Positions 38,249-49,600 of a stretch of DNA of 64,000 nucleotides are shown piece by piece. Source of the stretch: Mycoplasma sp. (GTDB lineage: Bacteria; Bacillota_I; Bacilli_A; Mycoplasmatales; Metamycoplasmataceae); contig JAAEOJ010000139.1 in NCBI GenBank assembly GCA_024244685.1, forward strand, positions 62,001 through 126,000, in the 5' to 3' direction. The notes beneath the pieces are model-generated. The model ran no database searches, was not told the DNA's origin, and worked only from the letters and a program-made list of their open reading frames with translations. Position numbers and translations under genes: made by a program. Positions within the stretch are counted from its first letter, which is position 1; the number at the start of each line of letters is the position of its first letter.

Positions 38249-40540
38249 CTATTTAGTTCATTTTTTAAGTTGTTCTGATGTTCCTAATACAAAATGTTCT
38301 TTATTAACTTCTTTAAGTAGAGGTTTATTTAAAAAAGAATAATTTTTTAAATAATCAGAAGAAAAGTCTTTGATTAAAAACTTTTGATTTGCATTAGATA
38401 ATTTAGGTATAGCTTCAAATAAATTTTTTGTATAAGGATGAATTGGTTTATCATAAAGATTTTTTCCTCCCATTTCAACTATACGTCCTAAATGAAGGAT
38501 TATTGTTTTATCAGCTATATATTCAACCATTGATAAATCATGAGCAATAAAAATAATTCCAATTCCTTTATTTTTAGCTAGATTTTTTAATAAATTAACT
38601 ATTTGTGCTTGTATAGAAATGTCTAACGAAGCAATGGGCTCATCAGCAATAATAACTTTTGGTTTTGAAATTAAAGCCCTACCAATAGCGACCCTCTGTC
38701 TTTGACCACCGGAAAAAGCATGAGGATATCTATAAGCGTGTTCTCTATTTAAACCAACTTCTTTAAGAGTTGAAAAAACCTTTTGACGAATTATCAATTT
38801 TTTTATTTTATAAGTTTCAAACCATGATTTCTCTTGTCCTAATAATATATTAGCAAAACTTAGCTCTTTTAGGGACTGTTTTTCATCATCTATAAAAGCC
38901 AGTTTTGTTGATTTTTGAAAATCAAATTTTTCTTTCAATTTATAAGGAAATTGCTTATAATTAGAAATTTTTTCTTTTTGCTTTTTAGATAGTTGGTATC
39001 ATTTAGGGTCTTTTTCTTTATATTTAAATTTTTTAATTTTATTTTCAGAATACTCTTTTATTTTTAATTGAAATAATTTGTAAGAATCAAAATACTTATT
39101 ATATAATTCTTGTTCTAAAATAAATTCTTCATCTTCTATATTTTTATTTATTTTATTTAATTCTTTTTTTATTAAATGAATTTTTTTATTTGCTTGAATT
39201 TCAAAATTACTAATTTCTTTTTGATTTATTTTTTTTGCTTCTTCTAATTTTTTTTCATAATTTATTAATTCTTTTAAAGTTATTGCGGGTTTAGATTTTA
39301 AATTAATTTTTTCTTTATTTTTTAATAAAATTATTTTTTTATCTTGAATGTTATTTTTAAATTCTTTTTCATTATTAATTGAAATATTAATAATTTCTTT
39401 GATTTTTTTGATTAATGGTTCTTTAATTTTTTCTGGGTTATTTAAATTTTTTGTAATTAAAATATTTATATTATTTTTTAATTCAATAAAAGTATCTTTT
39501 TTAATATGTTTTAGTCATATTTTTCTTTTAAAAAGTTCTTGATAAACAAATTTATTTGTTTTGCTAAGATTTATAAAATAATTATATTCTTTTTGATCAA
39601 CGATATTTATAGAGTTGGAAAAATAATGTTTATATTTGTTTTTATGTTCATTAATTATAGATTCAATTAATAATTTTGTTGTTTTTTTATCTGATTTTTT
39701 TAGATAAATTGTTTTTTGATATTCCTTTTTTAAAATAGGTTTATTAATTATAGCTTGAGCTGATTCATTAGACATTTTAGATTTTAGAATAGCTAATTTA
39801 TATTCTTTTTTAGATTCTTTTAACTTTAATTCATCTTCATCTATTTTTCCGTTTTTATAATTGTTTTTTTCATTTTTAAATGTTTCTATTAGTTTATTTG
39901 TTCTTTCATTAAAAAAAGAAATTTTAATATGTTTTAATGCAAAATAGTAACTTCAATAAGAATGATTTATAATATCAAAACATTCAAGAGGATTATCATA
40001 ATCTTCAATATTAATTTTACTAAAATCATCATTTATTTTATTGTTTTTTTGTTTTATTATTTCAAGATATTTTTTGTTTGCTTCTAATTCAAATTCTAAA
40101 TTTTTAATTTTAAAAGTTAACCTAAAATTTTCTCTAATTATATCTTTGTTTTTTAATAATTCTTTTAATTCTTTTTTAATGATTCCATTAACTTTTAATG
40201 GTTCTTCTAAAATAGAAAAAACGTTCTTTTGTGGATTTAAAGAAGCATGAGGATCTTGAAAAATCATTTGCATATTTTTTCTTAAAAAACGATTTGATTG
40301 TTTTGGTAATTTCTTTCCTGAAATAACCTCATTATCTAATCTAACAATACCAGAAGATCCAGGAATCAATCTAATTAAAGCTCTTCCTATAGTTGTTTTA
40401 CCAGAACCTGATTCTCCAATCAAACCAATAACTTCTCCTTTGTGTAAATCAAATGATACATCATCTATAGCTCTTACATAACCTCATTTATTCTTAAATA
40501 CTTTATTTAAATTTTCTACTTCAAGGATTTTTTTATTCAT
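38249..40540 (-). CDS. oppF: Oligopeptide ABC transporter ATPase OppF with large insertion
   Basis: This 763-residue ATPase is more than twice the usual 310-330. Walker A GESGSGKTT (about residues 40-48) and the Q-loop MQMIFQDP (about 92-99) are followed by about 430 lysine-rich helical residues. The signature FSGGQRQR, Walker B VIIADEP, the H-loop IFIAHD and the OppF C-terminal HPYTKNLFEAIP then follow. Long OppF proteins are also known from other mycoplasmas. Reading is continuous across several TGA Trp codons. The start overlaps the oppD end by 8 bases. Confidence 0.93.
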
Positions 40541-41582
40541 TGAATACCTCCTTAAATTTTTTTATTTTTTCTATAACATCTTTTGGCATTTTAACAACTG
40601 GGGAATCTGGATGTAATAATCATGTTGCAGCTGAATGGGTTGACGAAACTTTAAATAAAGGTGGTTCACGCTTGAAATCTACTTTTAAAGCAAATTCATT
40701 TCTAGGAGCAAATGGATCTCCATATGGCAAATGCTCTAAGTTAGGTGGATTTCCAGGGATTGTATATAAATCATTTGAAGAATCTTCATTTGGTATTGCA
40801 GAAATTAAAGCTCAAGTATAAGGGTGTTTAGGGTTTGTAAATATTTCCTTTTTTAAACCTTTTTCTACAATAGCTCCTGCATACATTACATAAATAAAAT
40901 CACAAAATTTAGCTACAACAGCAATGTTATGAGAAATAAAAATAATAGAAACTTTATACTTTGTTCTTATTTTTTCAAGTAATTCTAAAACTGAGGCTTG
41001 TACTGTTGCATCCAAAGCTGTTGTAGGTTCATCAGCAATAATTAAATCTGGTTGTGCTGCAACTATCATAGCAATAACAACACGTTGCTTCATACCACCC
41101 GAAAATGAATGAGGATATGAATTTATTTTATTTTGTACATCACGAATACCAAATGATTCTAAAATTGAAATCATATACTTTTTACGTTCTTGTTTAGTTT
41201 TAAATTCTGGTCTATGCAACAATAAAACATCATCTATTTGTTTTCAAATTTTTCTTGTTGGGTTTAATGCTGTCATGGGATCTTGGGGAATATAACCAAT
41301 CTTTTTACCTCTAATAGAATAAAAATCTTTTAATGTAGTTAAATCAATACCTGATAATTCCAATTTATCAGCTGTTGTAATACCTCCCACATTAATGTTT
41401 AATAATGATTTTGTTGAGACTGATTTTCCTGAACCAGATTCACCAACAAGACCAACTATTTGACTTGGTTTGATTTTTAAATCAATTCCACGTACTATGT
41501 CAATTATTTTTTTACCTTTTTTAAAAGATACTTTTAAACCTTTTGCATTTAGGATGTAATGTTCTTGTGTTTGATTTTTCAT
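40533..41582 (-). CDS. oppD: Oligopeptide ABC transporter ATPase OppD
   Basis: This 349-residue ATPase has Walker A GESGSGKSV (near residue 47), Q-loop IPQDPMTALNP, signature FSGGMKQRV, Walker B IIADEPTTALD and the C-terminal PKHPYTWALISAIPN plus a PGNPPNL motif. It pairs with OppF to power the transporter. It lies 5' of oppF in one transcription unit. Confidence 0.96.
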
Positions 41583-42796
41583 TATTTCCTTCCTGTTCTT
41601 GGATCTAATGCATCATGTAATCCAGTTGCAATTAATTGTAGCGATATAGTTGTAACTAAAAGAATTAGTGTTGGTGATAAAATATATCATCAATTTTCTA
41701 TTTGTCCTTTCGCCTCATTAATAATGTTTCCTAAATCAGGGGCATTTGGATCAGGAGAAAGACCTAAGAATGCAAGTGAAGCTTGCATTCCAATTACTAA
41801 TGGAATTCTACGAACGAATGATGTTGCTAATTTACCCATAACATTTAATAGTATGTGATTAAATATTAGTGATTTTTGAGTACATCCAATTGCTTGTGCT
41901 GATTTAACAAATTCAGCATCCTTTATTCTCATAACAAACATACGTGTTGAAGCAATAGGTCCCATTCAACCTATTGTTACTAAAGCTAAGAAAATAGTTC
42001 AAAAGGCCATTTTAGGTAATACAAAAATCATTAAAATAAATCAAATTAGTGAAGGAACAGAATAAAGTATTTCAATAATACGCATTAATACAATATCAAC
42101 TTTTGTTCCTGCATGGTAACCAATATATGCTCCTATTGAAACACCTATAATTGTTTCTGTAATAGCAACAGCTAAAGCGATTGCCAATGAATCTCTAGTA
42201 CCAATTCATAGTCTAGTTCAAATATCTCTACCATGAGCATCTGTTCCAAGTAAAGGGTTATGATTAGTATGGTCTGAAGCATCAAGGATTGGAAATGGAT
42301 TAAAAGTAACTGAACCAACATTTCCATGGAATAAAGAGTTAGTATCTACCAATCCAGTGGTTGAAGATATTTTAACTCCTAATGAATTTATTAAATCATT
42401 ATTACCTTTATGCATTTTGATGAATCTATTTAAAATTTGAATTATGATATCTGTATCATTTTTAATAGGTAAAGTTATTTTACCGCCATGTAGTGATTTC
42501 GGTGGTAAGTAAGTTGTTAATAGTCCTGATGTTTTAGAAATTGGATCAGTTCCATTATAAGGTGATGCTAATGGTGCAATTATTGATGTCATTAAAATAA
42601 ATAAAAAAATAATTAATGCTATAACTGTAAATGGATTAGAGAAGAAACGTTTTAAGAAACCGGTAAACGCTTTTTCAGGTTTACCAACTACAGTTACTTG
42701 TTGTATTATTTCTGATTTAGAAATTAATTTAAAGTCTGATTTAGAAAGGTTTTTTAAGTTATTTTTTGCTTCGAATTCAATTGTTTTTTTATCCAT
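41582..42796 (-). CDS. oppC: Oligopeptide ABC transporter permease OppC
   Basis: This 404-residue permease has an N-terminal cytoplasmic segment, one helix, an extended outer loop (about residues 75-185), and then the core permease domain with the EAA loop SAQAIGCTQKSLIFNHILLN. LLGTDAHGRDIWTRL is typical of OppC/DppC. Start and stop overlap oppB and oppD. Confidence 0.95.
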
Positions 42797-43844
42797 GTTT
42801 CACCTCATGTTTAGAATTGTGTTTTTTACGTTTTATAATACCCTTAATAATTTGTATTGATTTGAATGAACCTGTTTGATCAAATCTAATACGTGGATCG
42901 ATAATGGTATAAAGTATATCCACTAAAATTGATGATAATAGTGATAAAAGAGTAAAGAATAAAACATTAAACATAATAATGTTATATTCAGAATTAGAAA
43001 CAGCTGTAACAATAACCCTTGAAGAACCTGGCACTTGAAAGAATGATTCAATAACAATTGAACCAGCAAGAAGCAAAATAAATGAAGGGATAATTAATGC
43101 AACTAAAGGAATCGATGAGTTTCTAAGTACATGTTTTTTAAATACTTCTCATTCATCCATACCTTTAGATCTTGCAATTGTTATTTGGTTTGACTGTAAA
43201 ATTGTAACGACTTCATTACGTGTATAATAGGTTAATACAGCTAATGAAGATAGCGTCATAACTAAAATAGGCATTATTATAGATCTAATCATTTTTTTAT
43301 AACCACCATCTTCAGGTCTTATAAAAGAAGAAGGCAAGCCTACTTTATCTGAAATGGATAAAGCAAAGGCAGCTAATATAAATGAAGGGACAGCTATAAA
43401 AAACATAACAAAAACAGAAATAATTGAATCTATTCATGTACCTCTTTTATAACCAGCAACGAAACCTAAAACAACTCCAAAAATTGTTGAAATTATAAAT
43501 GTTGGAACTGTTATTAATAATGAATATTTTAAAGGTCCAAAGAATAATGTTGGAATACTTGTAGCTGAACCTCCTGATGCTTTACCATAAATTTTCCCAA
43601 AGTCTCCACACAGAAATACTCCTTTAACTCATTCTCCAAAACGAACTGCTATTGATTTATCTAATCCTAATGCTCTTATTTTTTGTAATCATTGTTCATG
43701 AGCAGTTACACCAGCCTTATCTCTAAAAGAATCAGGAGAGATAGGATTTCTACCAGTTGCACCTATAAGGAAGTAAACTAAAATAGAGATTGTCACTAAT
43801 GACAATGCTGCTAATATTAATCTTTTAATAAAATATTTAAACAT
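42789..43844 (-). CDS. oppB: Oligopeptide ABC transporter permease OppB
   Basis: This 351-residue permease starts MFKYFIKRLILAALSLVTISILVYFLI, the OppB N-terminal pattern. The EAA loop is ARSKGMDEWEVFKKHVLRN, and VIESFFQVPGSSRVIVTAVSN precedes the last helix. It forms the membrane channel with OppC. The gene starts 26 bp after the oppA stop. Confidence 0.95.
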
Positions 43845-43870
43845 TTTCTTCCTTTCTAAATGATGTGCAA

Positions 43871-46800
43871 TTAATTATTTAATCATTCTAATTTTGTTCT
43901 TCTGTCTTTTTCATCTTCATCCACTATTACATCTAGTGGTGAGAAAAGTTTATTACTATTAACTGATATTTGAAGAAAATCTTGCACCAACCTTGGTGTT
44001 GGGGAAGATGGATCTTGAATAGTTAATGTTTTATGTGGAATTTTTCCAATTAAATCTCTTATTTGACTTAACAATTTAACAACATTCGCATTATTAGATA
44101 GACGTCCGTAAGCTGATTTTATGTTAGCTGGAGTACCAGCTGGAGGGTTTTTGCTTATAGAAAAACCATTAACTTGAATTTTTCTATCAATTATAGAAGA
44201 AAAACTTTTTAATTTATTATTTAAGAAAATTCTAAATTCTTTTTTCTCTGAAGCACTTAATTTTGCTGAAGGGTTTTGTATAACATTAAAGAATCTTGAA
44301 CCTTTACCTTGACCATTTTGGTGATTTGAAATTTGGTCAAAATTCAATAATGCTTTTTGTATTGATGGGGTTTGTTTGCTTTTGAAGTTTTTAAATTCAT
44401 ACTCCATAATGTCTGCGTATGCAATTAATTCTTTAAAAGTGTTTTTATATGATATATTTGTTTTTGATCTTTTTTGAATTGAAGATGCAAGAGTTGTTAA
44501 ACCAAAAAGATCAAAGTATGAAAGCATTGTTCCGAAACCTTGGTAGTCTGCTCCTCATCCTCCACCAATAACATAAGAACTATTACCAAAGAATTTATTC
44601 CTTGATGCTGCGTCTTTATAAATTGTTAAAGTTGGACCTCTATCATTTGCATCACTTAATTTTCCTACTCTTAATTTTTGGGGGTAAATTTTATTTATAA
44701 CTTTTACAACCGCATCTAAACCTTGTTTTATATCTGTATAGTTTGAAAAGTAGTTTCTAATTTCGAAAGCAACTTGTCCGTTAACATTATTATCTAATAA
44801 TGTTTTCATTTGCTTTTGTATTTCTTTAAAAGAAGATGATTGAACCGCAACATTTCTATTTGAAGAGTTGTTTATAAATCACTCTTTACTTTCTTTTCAG
44901 TTGTTAGCTTGTTTCTTGTTAGAAGATAAAAGTTCTTTTAAGTCTTTTCCTCCGTTTGTAGGAACAAAAGCTCTCATACTATTAATTTCTTCTGTACTGT
45001 CTTTAACTTCTTCTGTTTTATTTGAAGAATCAGGGTTTATCAACATATTTGGAGGCATTGAAGATAATCAAGAAATTTTTGAGTTATCAGGAAACGCTTC
45101 TTTTGCAAAAGCAAATCAGTTGATTGCTGATGATATTAGTGATCTAAAGGCAATTGCTTTAGGGGAAGTAAAGTTATATGCTGTTGTTGATTTACCTGCA
45201 ATAATCTCTTGTCTTGAAGCTCCAAAAACTAATTTAGAATATTCATCATTAAAGTTAAAGTTAGAAAGTGATTGCCCTTTAGGATTTATTTGTGGCAATA
45301 ATGAACCTACAGATTCATTACTTAAGGCTCCTTTTGAGAAAATAGCTTGATTACGACCTGATAATGAAAGTAATTGATTTTTTGGTTGTCCAACTAAATT
45401 CATTCTTGCAATTCTTCCAGAATTGAAAGCAGCTAATTGTGATTGTGCAAAAAGAGTAGAATCAGGTTGAGAAACATAATCTATTATTCATTCATCAATT
45501 GCATTATGTGATTTAACTCATTTTTGATTTCAAAAATGTTTATTTTTAATATATTTAGTTCTATTTGGTGTTGACTCTGAAATATACATCGGCGCAACAG
45601 AAAGTGTTAATTCTAAAGATGAAGCATATACCGCAGAACCTACTGCTTTTAATAAACCATTTGGGACTGAAATTTCTTGTCCGCTATTTGTTGTTAGTTT
45701 TTTAGTTGTTATTACATCTCTAATATAGTCCGAAGGGGCTGGGATAAGAGCTTGAGAATGAGATAACAAAGAAATTAAAATACCTTTTAGATTGGCTACT
45801 GTTTCACTTGATAACACTTTATCTTTTTCCGCAGCTGTGTTTGGGAAAGTTTCGAATGATAATAAACCTTCTGTATGGTGTTTCATTCAAGGTGCTTTTT
45901 CTCAACCTACAACATCTCTTGAATTTTTAGTTGTTGTAATTGGTAATGCACCAGTATTTGTTGAAGCTGGAATAGATTGTTTCAATAATCCTCTATAATT
46001 ATATAAACCATATAAATAATCATTAGGAAGCCCATCAGTTACTGATAGAGAAGTTGTTGTACTGTTGGCATTTGATTCTAAAATATTTTGAAAGTTTCGA
46101 ATATTTTCATCTAATTTTTTACCAGCTTTTATTTCATCATCAGAAAGTGGGTATCCGCGTTTATCTTCAAAACCACCAAATGGATTATTTGTTGTAGCAG
46201 GCATCAACCTTCTTCTGCTTCCTCCTAAAGCGCTTCTTGCAACTGAATAAAAGAAATCCTTTGGCTTTAATTTATATTGAGTTTTGTTTCCATGGTTATC
46301 TATTCAATAAATATTATCTCTAATATGAAGATCAAATCCACCCTTAGCCAATTCAGCTGCTTGTTGGAATTTAGTTTTATGGTTATTAATAGGATATTGT
46401 AAAGCTAAATATGAAAATTCACCAGGTATTACTTCACCTTTGGTTGTATTAAAAGATTTTATTTCATCATTAAATTGATAATTTTTCTTTTCTTTTGGTG
46501 ATAATAAACTATAACTTGTATAATCTATAATTTTTAAGGTTCCGTTTTTGAATCCTATATACTTATCATCTTTATTTTTTAATAAAATATAATCAGCTAA
46601 TCCTAATCTACTTACTTCTAATAAATTATTAGTTTTGTTTCAACCTTTTTTAGTTTGATCGTAATTATATTCATCATTACCTAAGTTGTTTGAAGTTAAT
46701 AAAGTTGTAGAAGTCATTTGTTGTTTATAGTTAATGAAAGAACCAAAAGAACTACTTGCATCTCCTTGATATCAACTTGTTTCTTTAACTTGATTTAATA

Positions 46801-46930
46801 CAACTCTTACATTATTGTGTGAAAGCTTAACATCTTTTAAACCAAAAACAATTACTAAACTAGTTATTGTAATAACACTAGTAGAAGCAAGCGCTCCAAC
46901 GCCTAATCTTATTCATCCTGATCTTCTCAT
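43871..46930 (-). CDS. oppA: Oligopeptide-binding protein OppA-like, membrane anchored
   Basis: This 1019-residue protein is about twice as long as typical OppA. Its place at the head of the opp operon and stretches such as FKLKPKDFFYSVARSALGG and WGADYQGFGTMLSYF resemble solute-binding protein family 5. The N-terminus MRRSGWIRLGVGALASTSVITITS has a hydrophobic helix but no cysteine, so there is no lipobox; it is probably held by an uncleaved signal anchor. GGAGG precedes the ATG. Several TGA Trp codons break it under the standard code. Confidence 0.85.
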
Positions 46931-46961
46931 TTTTCCTCCTTTATTTTCTTGAAAAATATAA

Positions 46962-47012
46962 TTAAAAAAATGTAATTAAATAAACTTTAAAGTGTTTTTT
47001 TAATTACATTTA
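46962..47012 (-). terminator. Attenuator-type terminator between lysine riboswitch and oppA
   Basis: AAATGTAATTAAA and TTTAATTACATTT form a 13-bp stem, followed on the minus strand by TTTTAATTATATTTTT, about 40 nt before the oppA start. Its place after the aptamer makes it the likely switch. Confidence 0.75.
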
Positions 47013-47037
47013 TATTTAAAAAATATAAAAATTTTAT

Positions 47038-47202
47038 AATCATCAAGCACCTTCGTTTAAATTTAAACGAGACTTAATACAGTATTCCAGTATTAAGCAT
47101 ATAATATTTTTGTAAGAAATATTATATTCGGCTTTTTTCCCTTTCATAATCTTCTTAGGTACCCCTCAGAATTATTACTAATGTAAAAGCTCCTCTTCAT
47201 TC
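47038..47202 (-). promoter_or_regulatory. Lysine-riboswitch-like leader of the opp operon
   Basis: The order and spacing of conserved parts match the lysine aptamer. AGAGGAGC is at 47196-47189, AGTA at 47179-47176, TGAAAGGG at 47146-47139 and GCCGAA at 47132-47127. P3 is an 11-bp stem (ATATAATATTT and its complement). P4 is CTTAATAC/GTATTAAG with GGAATAC, and P5 is the palindrome CGTTTAAATTTAAACG (47069-47054). AAGGTGCTT closes a short P1. UAAGAA (47157-47152) and UUCUUA (47118-47113) are complementary, as expected for the L2-L3 kissing contact. A TATAAT promoter lies at 47237-47232. Confidence 0.8.
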
Positions 47203-47285
47203 TTTTGTTTATTCTTTTATTTATTCTCTTAATTATACATTTTTAGTATAAAAAAGCAAAATAAAAAACATCCTACTGGATGATA

Positions 47286-47369
47286 TGGTGCGCGGAGAGG
47301 GACTTGAACCCTCACATCAAAGATACTAGTGCCTAAAACTAGCGCGTCTGCCAATTCCGCCACCCGCGC
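47286..47369 (-). tRNA. tRNA-Leu (anticodon TAG)
   Basis: Class II tRNA with a long variable arm; the anticodon loop is TTTAGGC (TAG), the acceptor is GCGCGGG/TCCGCGC, and CCA is encoded. It is last of a six-tRNA cluster. Confidence 0.94.
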
Positions 47370-47415
47370 AGATTTTTTAATATGCAGCGTTTATTTTAAG
47401 GTGTCTTACGACGTT

Positions 47416-47491
47416 TGGTACGCCCTAGAGGATTTGAACCTCTGACCCAATGGTTAAAAGCCATTTGCTCTACCAACTGAGCTAAGGGCGC
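47416..47491 (-). tRNA. tRNA-Lys (anticodon TTT)
   Basis: Acceptor GCGCCCT/AGGGCGT, anticodon loop CTTTTAA (TTT), T arm AGGTTCAAATCCT, CCA encoded. It lies close downstream of the lysine-riboswitch-like leader region but is a separate transcript from further upstream. Confidence 0.95.
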
Positions 47492-47494
47492 GTA

Positions 47495-47570
47495 TGGTGC
47501 TGGTTATAGGAGTTGAACCTACGACCTACGGTTTACAAGACCGTTGCTCTACCAGCTGAGCTAAACCAGC
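47495..47570 (-). tRNA. tRNA-Thr (anticodon TGT)
   Basis: Acceptor GCTGGTT/AACCAGC, anticodon loop CTTGTAA (TGT), CCA encoded. It is a candidate ligand of the thrS T-box. Confidence 0.95.
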
Positions 47571-47573
47571 GTA

Positions 47574-47649
47574 TGGTGGAACGTGAGGGGCTCGAACCCA
47601 CGACCCTCGCCTTGTAAGGGCGATGCTCTCCCAACTGAGCTAACGTTCC
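47574..47649 (-). tRNA. tRNA-Val (anticodon TAC)
   Basis: Acceptor GGAACGT/ACGTTCC, anticodon loop CTTACAA (TAC), CCA encoded. Confidence 0.95.
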
Positions 47650-47654
47650 ATATT

Positions 47655-47730
47655 TGGTGACCCGTACGGGACTTGAACCCGTGAATGCATGGATGAAAAC
47701 CATGTGTGTTAACCGCTTCACCAACGGGCC
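47655..47730 (-). tRNA. tRNA-Glu (anticodon TTC)
   Basis: Acceptor GGCCCGT/ACGGGTC, anticodon loop TTTTCAT (TTC), CCA encoded. Confidence 0.95.
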
Positions 47731-47733
47731 TAA

Positions 47734-47808
47734 TGGCGCCGATTACAAGATTTGAACTTGTGACCAACTGGTTAACAGCCAGCTGCTCTACCGCTGAGCT
47801 AAATCGGC
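47734..47808 (-). tRNA. tRNA-Asn (anticodon GTT)
   Basis: Acceptor GCCGATT/AATCGGC, anticodon loop CTGTTAA (GTT), CCA encoded. It is first in the transcribed cluster; a TATAAT box at 47837-47832 lies just upstream. Confidence 0.95.
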
Positions 47809-47913
47809 AATACATTAAAATATGCTATTTAATTATAACTAAAAAAAAATAAAAACAAAACTATTTTAAATATTTTTATAACTTGAATAAGTTGCATTTA
47901 AAAAGTTTTTTTA

Positions 47914-49533
47914 TTAACCAATAGCTATATCTTCCTCTATGTATTTATAGTGTCTTGATTTTTGTTTCTTATTTCCAAAAGCAAGAATAGCAGAAGAAAC
48001 GCCTAATTGACCAATAAACATTAATAAAATAAACGTTATCTTTGTTGGAGTTGAAATCAAACTTGTTAATCCAGTTGATAATCCAGTAGTACCAAATGCA
48101 GAAGATGTTTCAAATAATAATTCTCCTAAACCATATTGAGGTTCTCCTGAACTAGTAAAATTATAATTAGCTCCATGTCTAATTTGACCCCCATTTGTAT
48201 TTAATGATGTAAGCGATACTAATGTAGCAATTAAAATCATTATTAAAGAAATTGTTGTTACGATATAAGATGACTTAACTGTTTCTGAATTAATTTTTCG
48301 CTTAAATGCTCTAGTAGTTGTTTTTCCAGTAATATGATTTCAAAATGAAATACAAACAATTGCAAATGTTGTTGTTCTAATTCCACCGGCGGTAGAAGAA
48401 GGTGCTGAACCTAAAAACATCATCATAGAATGTAATAATAATGTAGCTGTATTTAATGAATGAAAATTTATTGTTGAAAATCCTGCATTACGTGTAGAAA
48501 GAGTATTGAATAATAGAGCTAGAATTTTTTGATTTTTTGTAATAGGAGACTTAATCGGAGGATCTGTAAAATTAGTTGCATCAAAATATAAGAAGTTAGT
48601 ACTTCAAAAACTAGGATTAGAGATTTGAGATTTAGCATTAACTTCTATTATAAAAGTAGTTGTTATACCTAAAATAGAAATAATAAAATATGCTGAACAA
48701 GACAATTTTGTAAATAAAGAAAATTTAAATAAATTTCCTTTCCTTTTTGCTGAAAAGAATCTTTTGATATCATAAATTACTGGATATCCAATTCCACCAA
48801 ATATAAATAACAATATAAATGAAAATTGAATAAAAAAATCTTTATAATAAGGTGCTATTGAGTGAGATCCCATAATATCGAAACCTGCATTATTAATAGC
48901 TGATATAGAATGAAAAATTCCATATCTAATAGATAAATTTCAATTACCTGTAGGGTTTAATTTTTTTCCTGTTATATTATTATTGACATTTGCAAGTTCT
49001 TCATTAAATCCACTTGGTGAAAAATAAAAATAAATTGAAAGAATAAAACCAGCAAAAGTCATTATTGTTAGTAAAGTTATGATTGAAACTTTTATTAAAT
49101 CTTTTGTTTCTCCAATTTTAATGTTACCCCTTTCGGCAGATAATGCAATTCTTGATCCGAAAGAAATAGGTTTTCCAAATAAAATATTAAAAATAAATAT
49201 CTTTAAAGCAAAAAAACCAATACCTCCAACTAAAATTAAAATAGCTATTATGGTTTGGCCAAAAATACTTCAAGTTTCAGTTGTATTAACTGTAACTAAT
49301 CCAGTATCCGAAAAAGCTGAAGCAGAAATAAATAAAGCATCAATATAGTTAATATGAACATCTGTATTTTTAGAAAAGGGTAACATTAATAAACCAGATC
49401 CTATAAACGTAATTAATAAATAAATAAATAAAATATGTTTTGTAAAACTTAAATTTTTAAATCAAAAAATGAATCTTTCTAAAAGAGAAATTCCATAAAT
49501 TTTATTTTTTTTATTTTTTTTAGATTGAAACAT
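47914..49533 (-). CDS. ktrB: Potassium (Trk/Ktr) transporter membrane subunit KtrB
   Basis: This 539-residue membrane protein has the four pore-loop repeats of the Trk/Ktr/HKT superfamily: SAFSDTGLV, AINNAGFDIMG, LSTRNAGFSTINF and SSAFGTTGLSTGL. The first three glycines of the filter are in the expected places. It takes up K+ together with KtrA, which is encoded divergently 67 bp away. TATAAT lies 6 nt before the ATG with no ribosome site. Confidence 0.94.
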
Positions 49534-49539
49534 ATATAA

Positions 49540-49545
49540 ATTATA
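49540..49545 (-). promoter_or_regulatory. -10 box 6 nt before ktrB
   Basis: TATAATTTATAT directly precedes the ktrB ATG, giving a six-base spacing. Confidence 0.65.
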
Positions 49546-49600
49546 TAAAAAAAGATAAGAAATACAATATAATATATTTAATTATTAAAAGGAGTTGAAT

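Noticed and set aside
47038-47202. Mg2+ (M-box) or T-box leader before opp
   Set aside because: Neither the M-box core nor a T-box sequence with terminator is present, while TGAAAGGG, GCCGAA and the order of stems match the lysine aptamer.
47533-47815. Two overlapping minus-strand open frames of 63 and 84 codons
   Set aside because: They run through the tRNA-Val/Glu/Asn genes; tRNA structure explains the conservation.
47872-47896. AACTT-ATTC-AAGTT hairpin after ktrB as terminator
   Set aside because: The stem is only 5 bp and the T-run is broken; it may contribute but is too weak to list as a feature.
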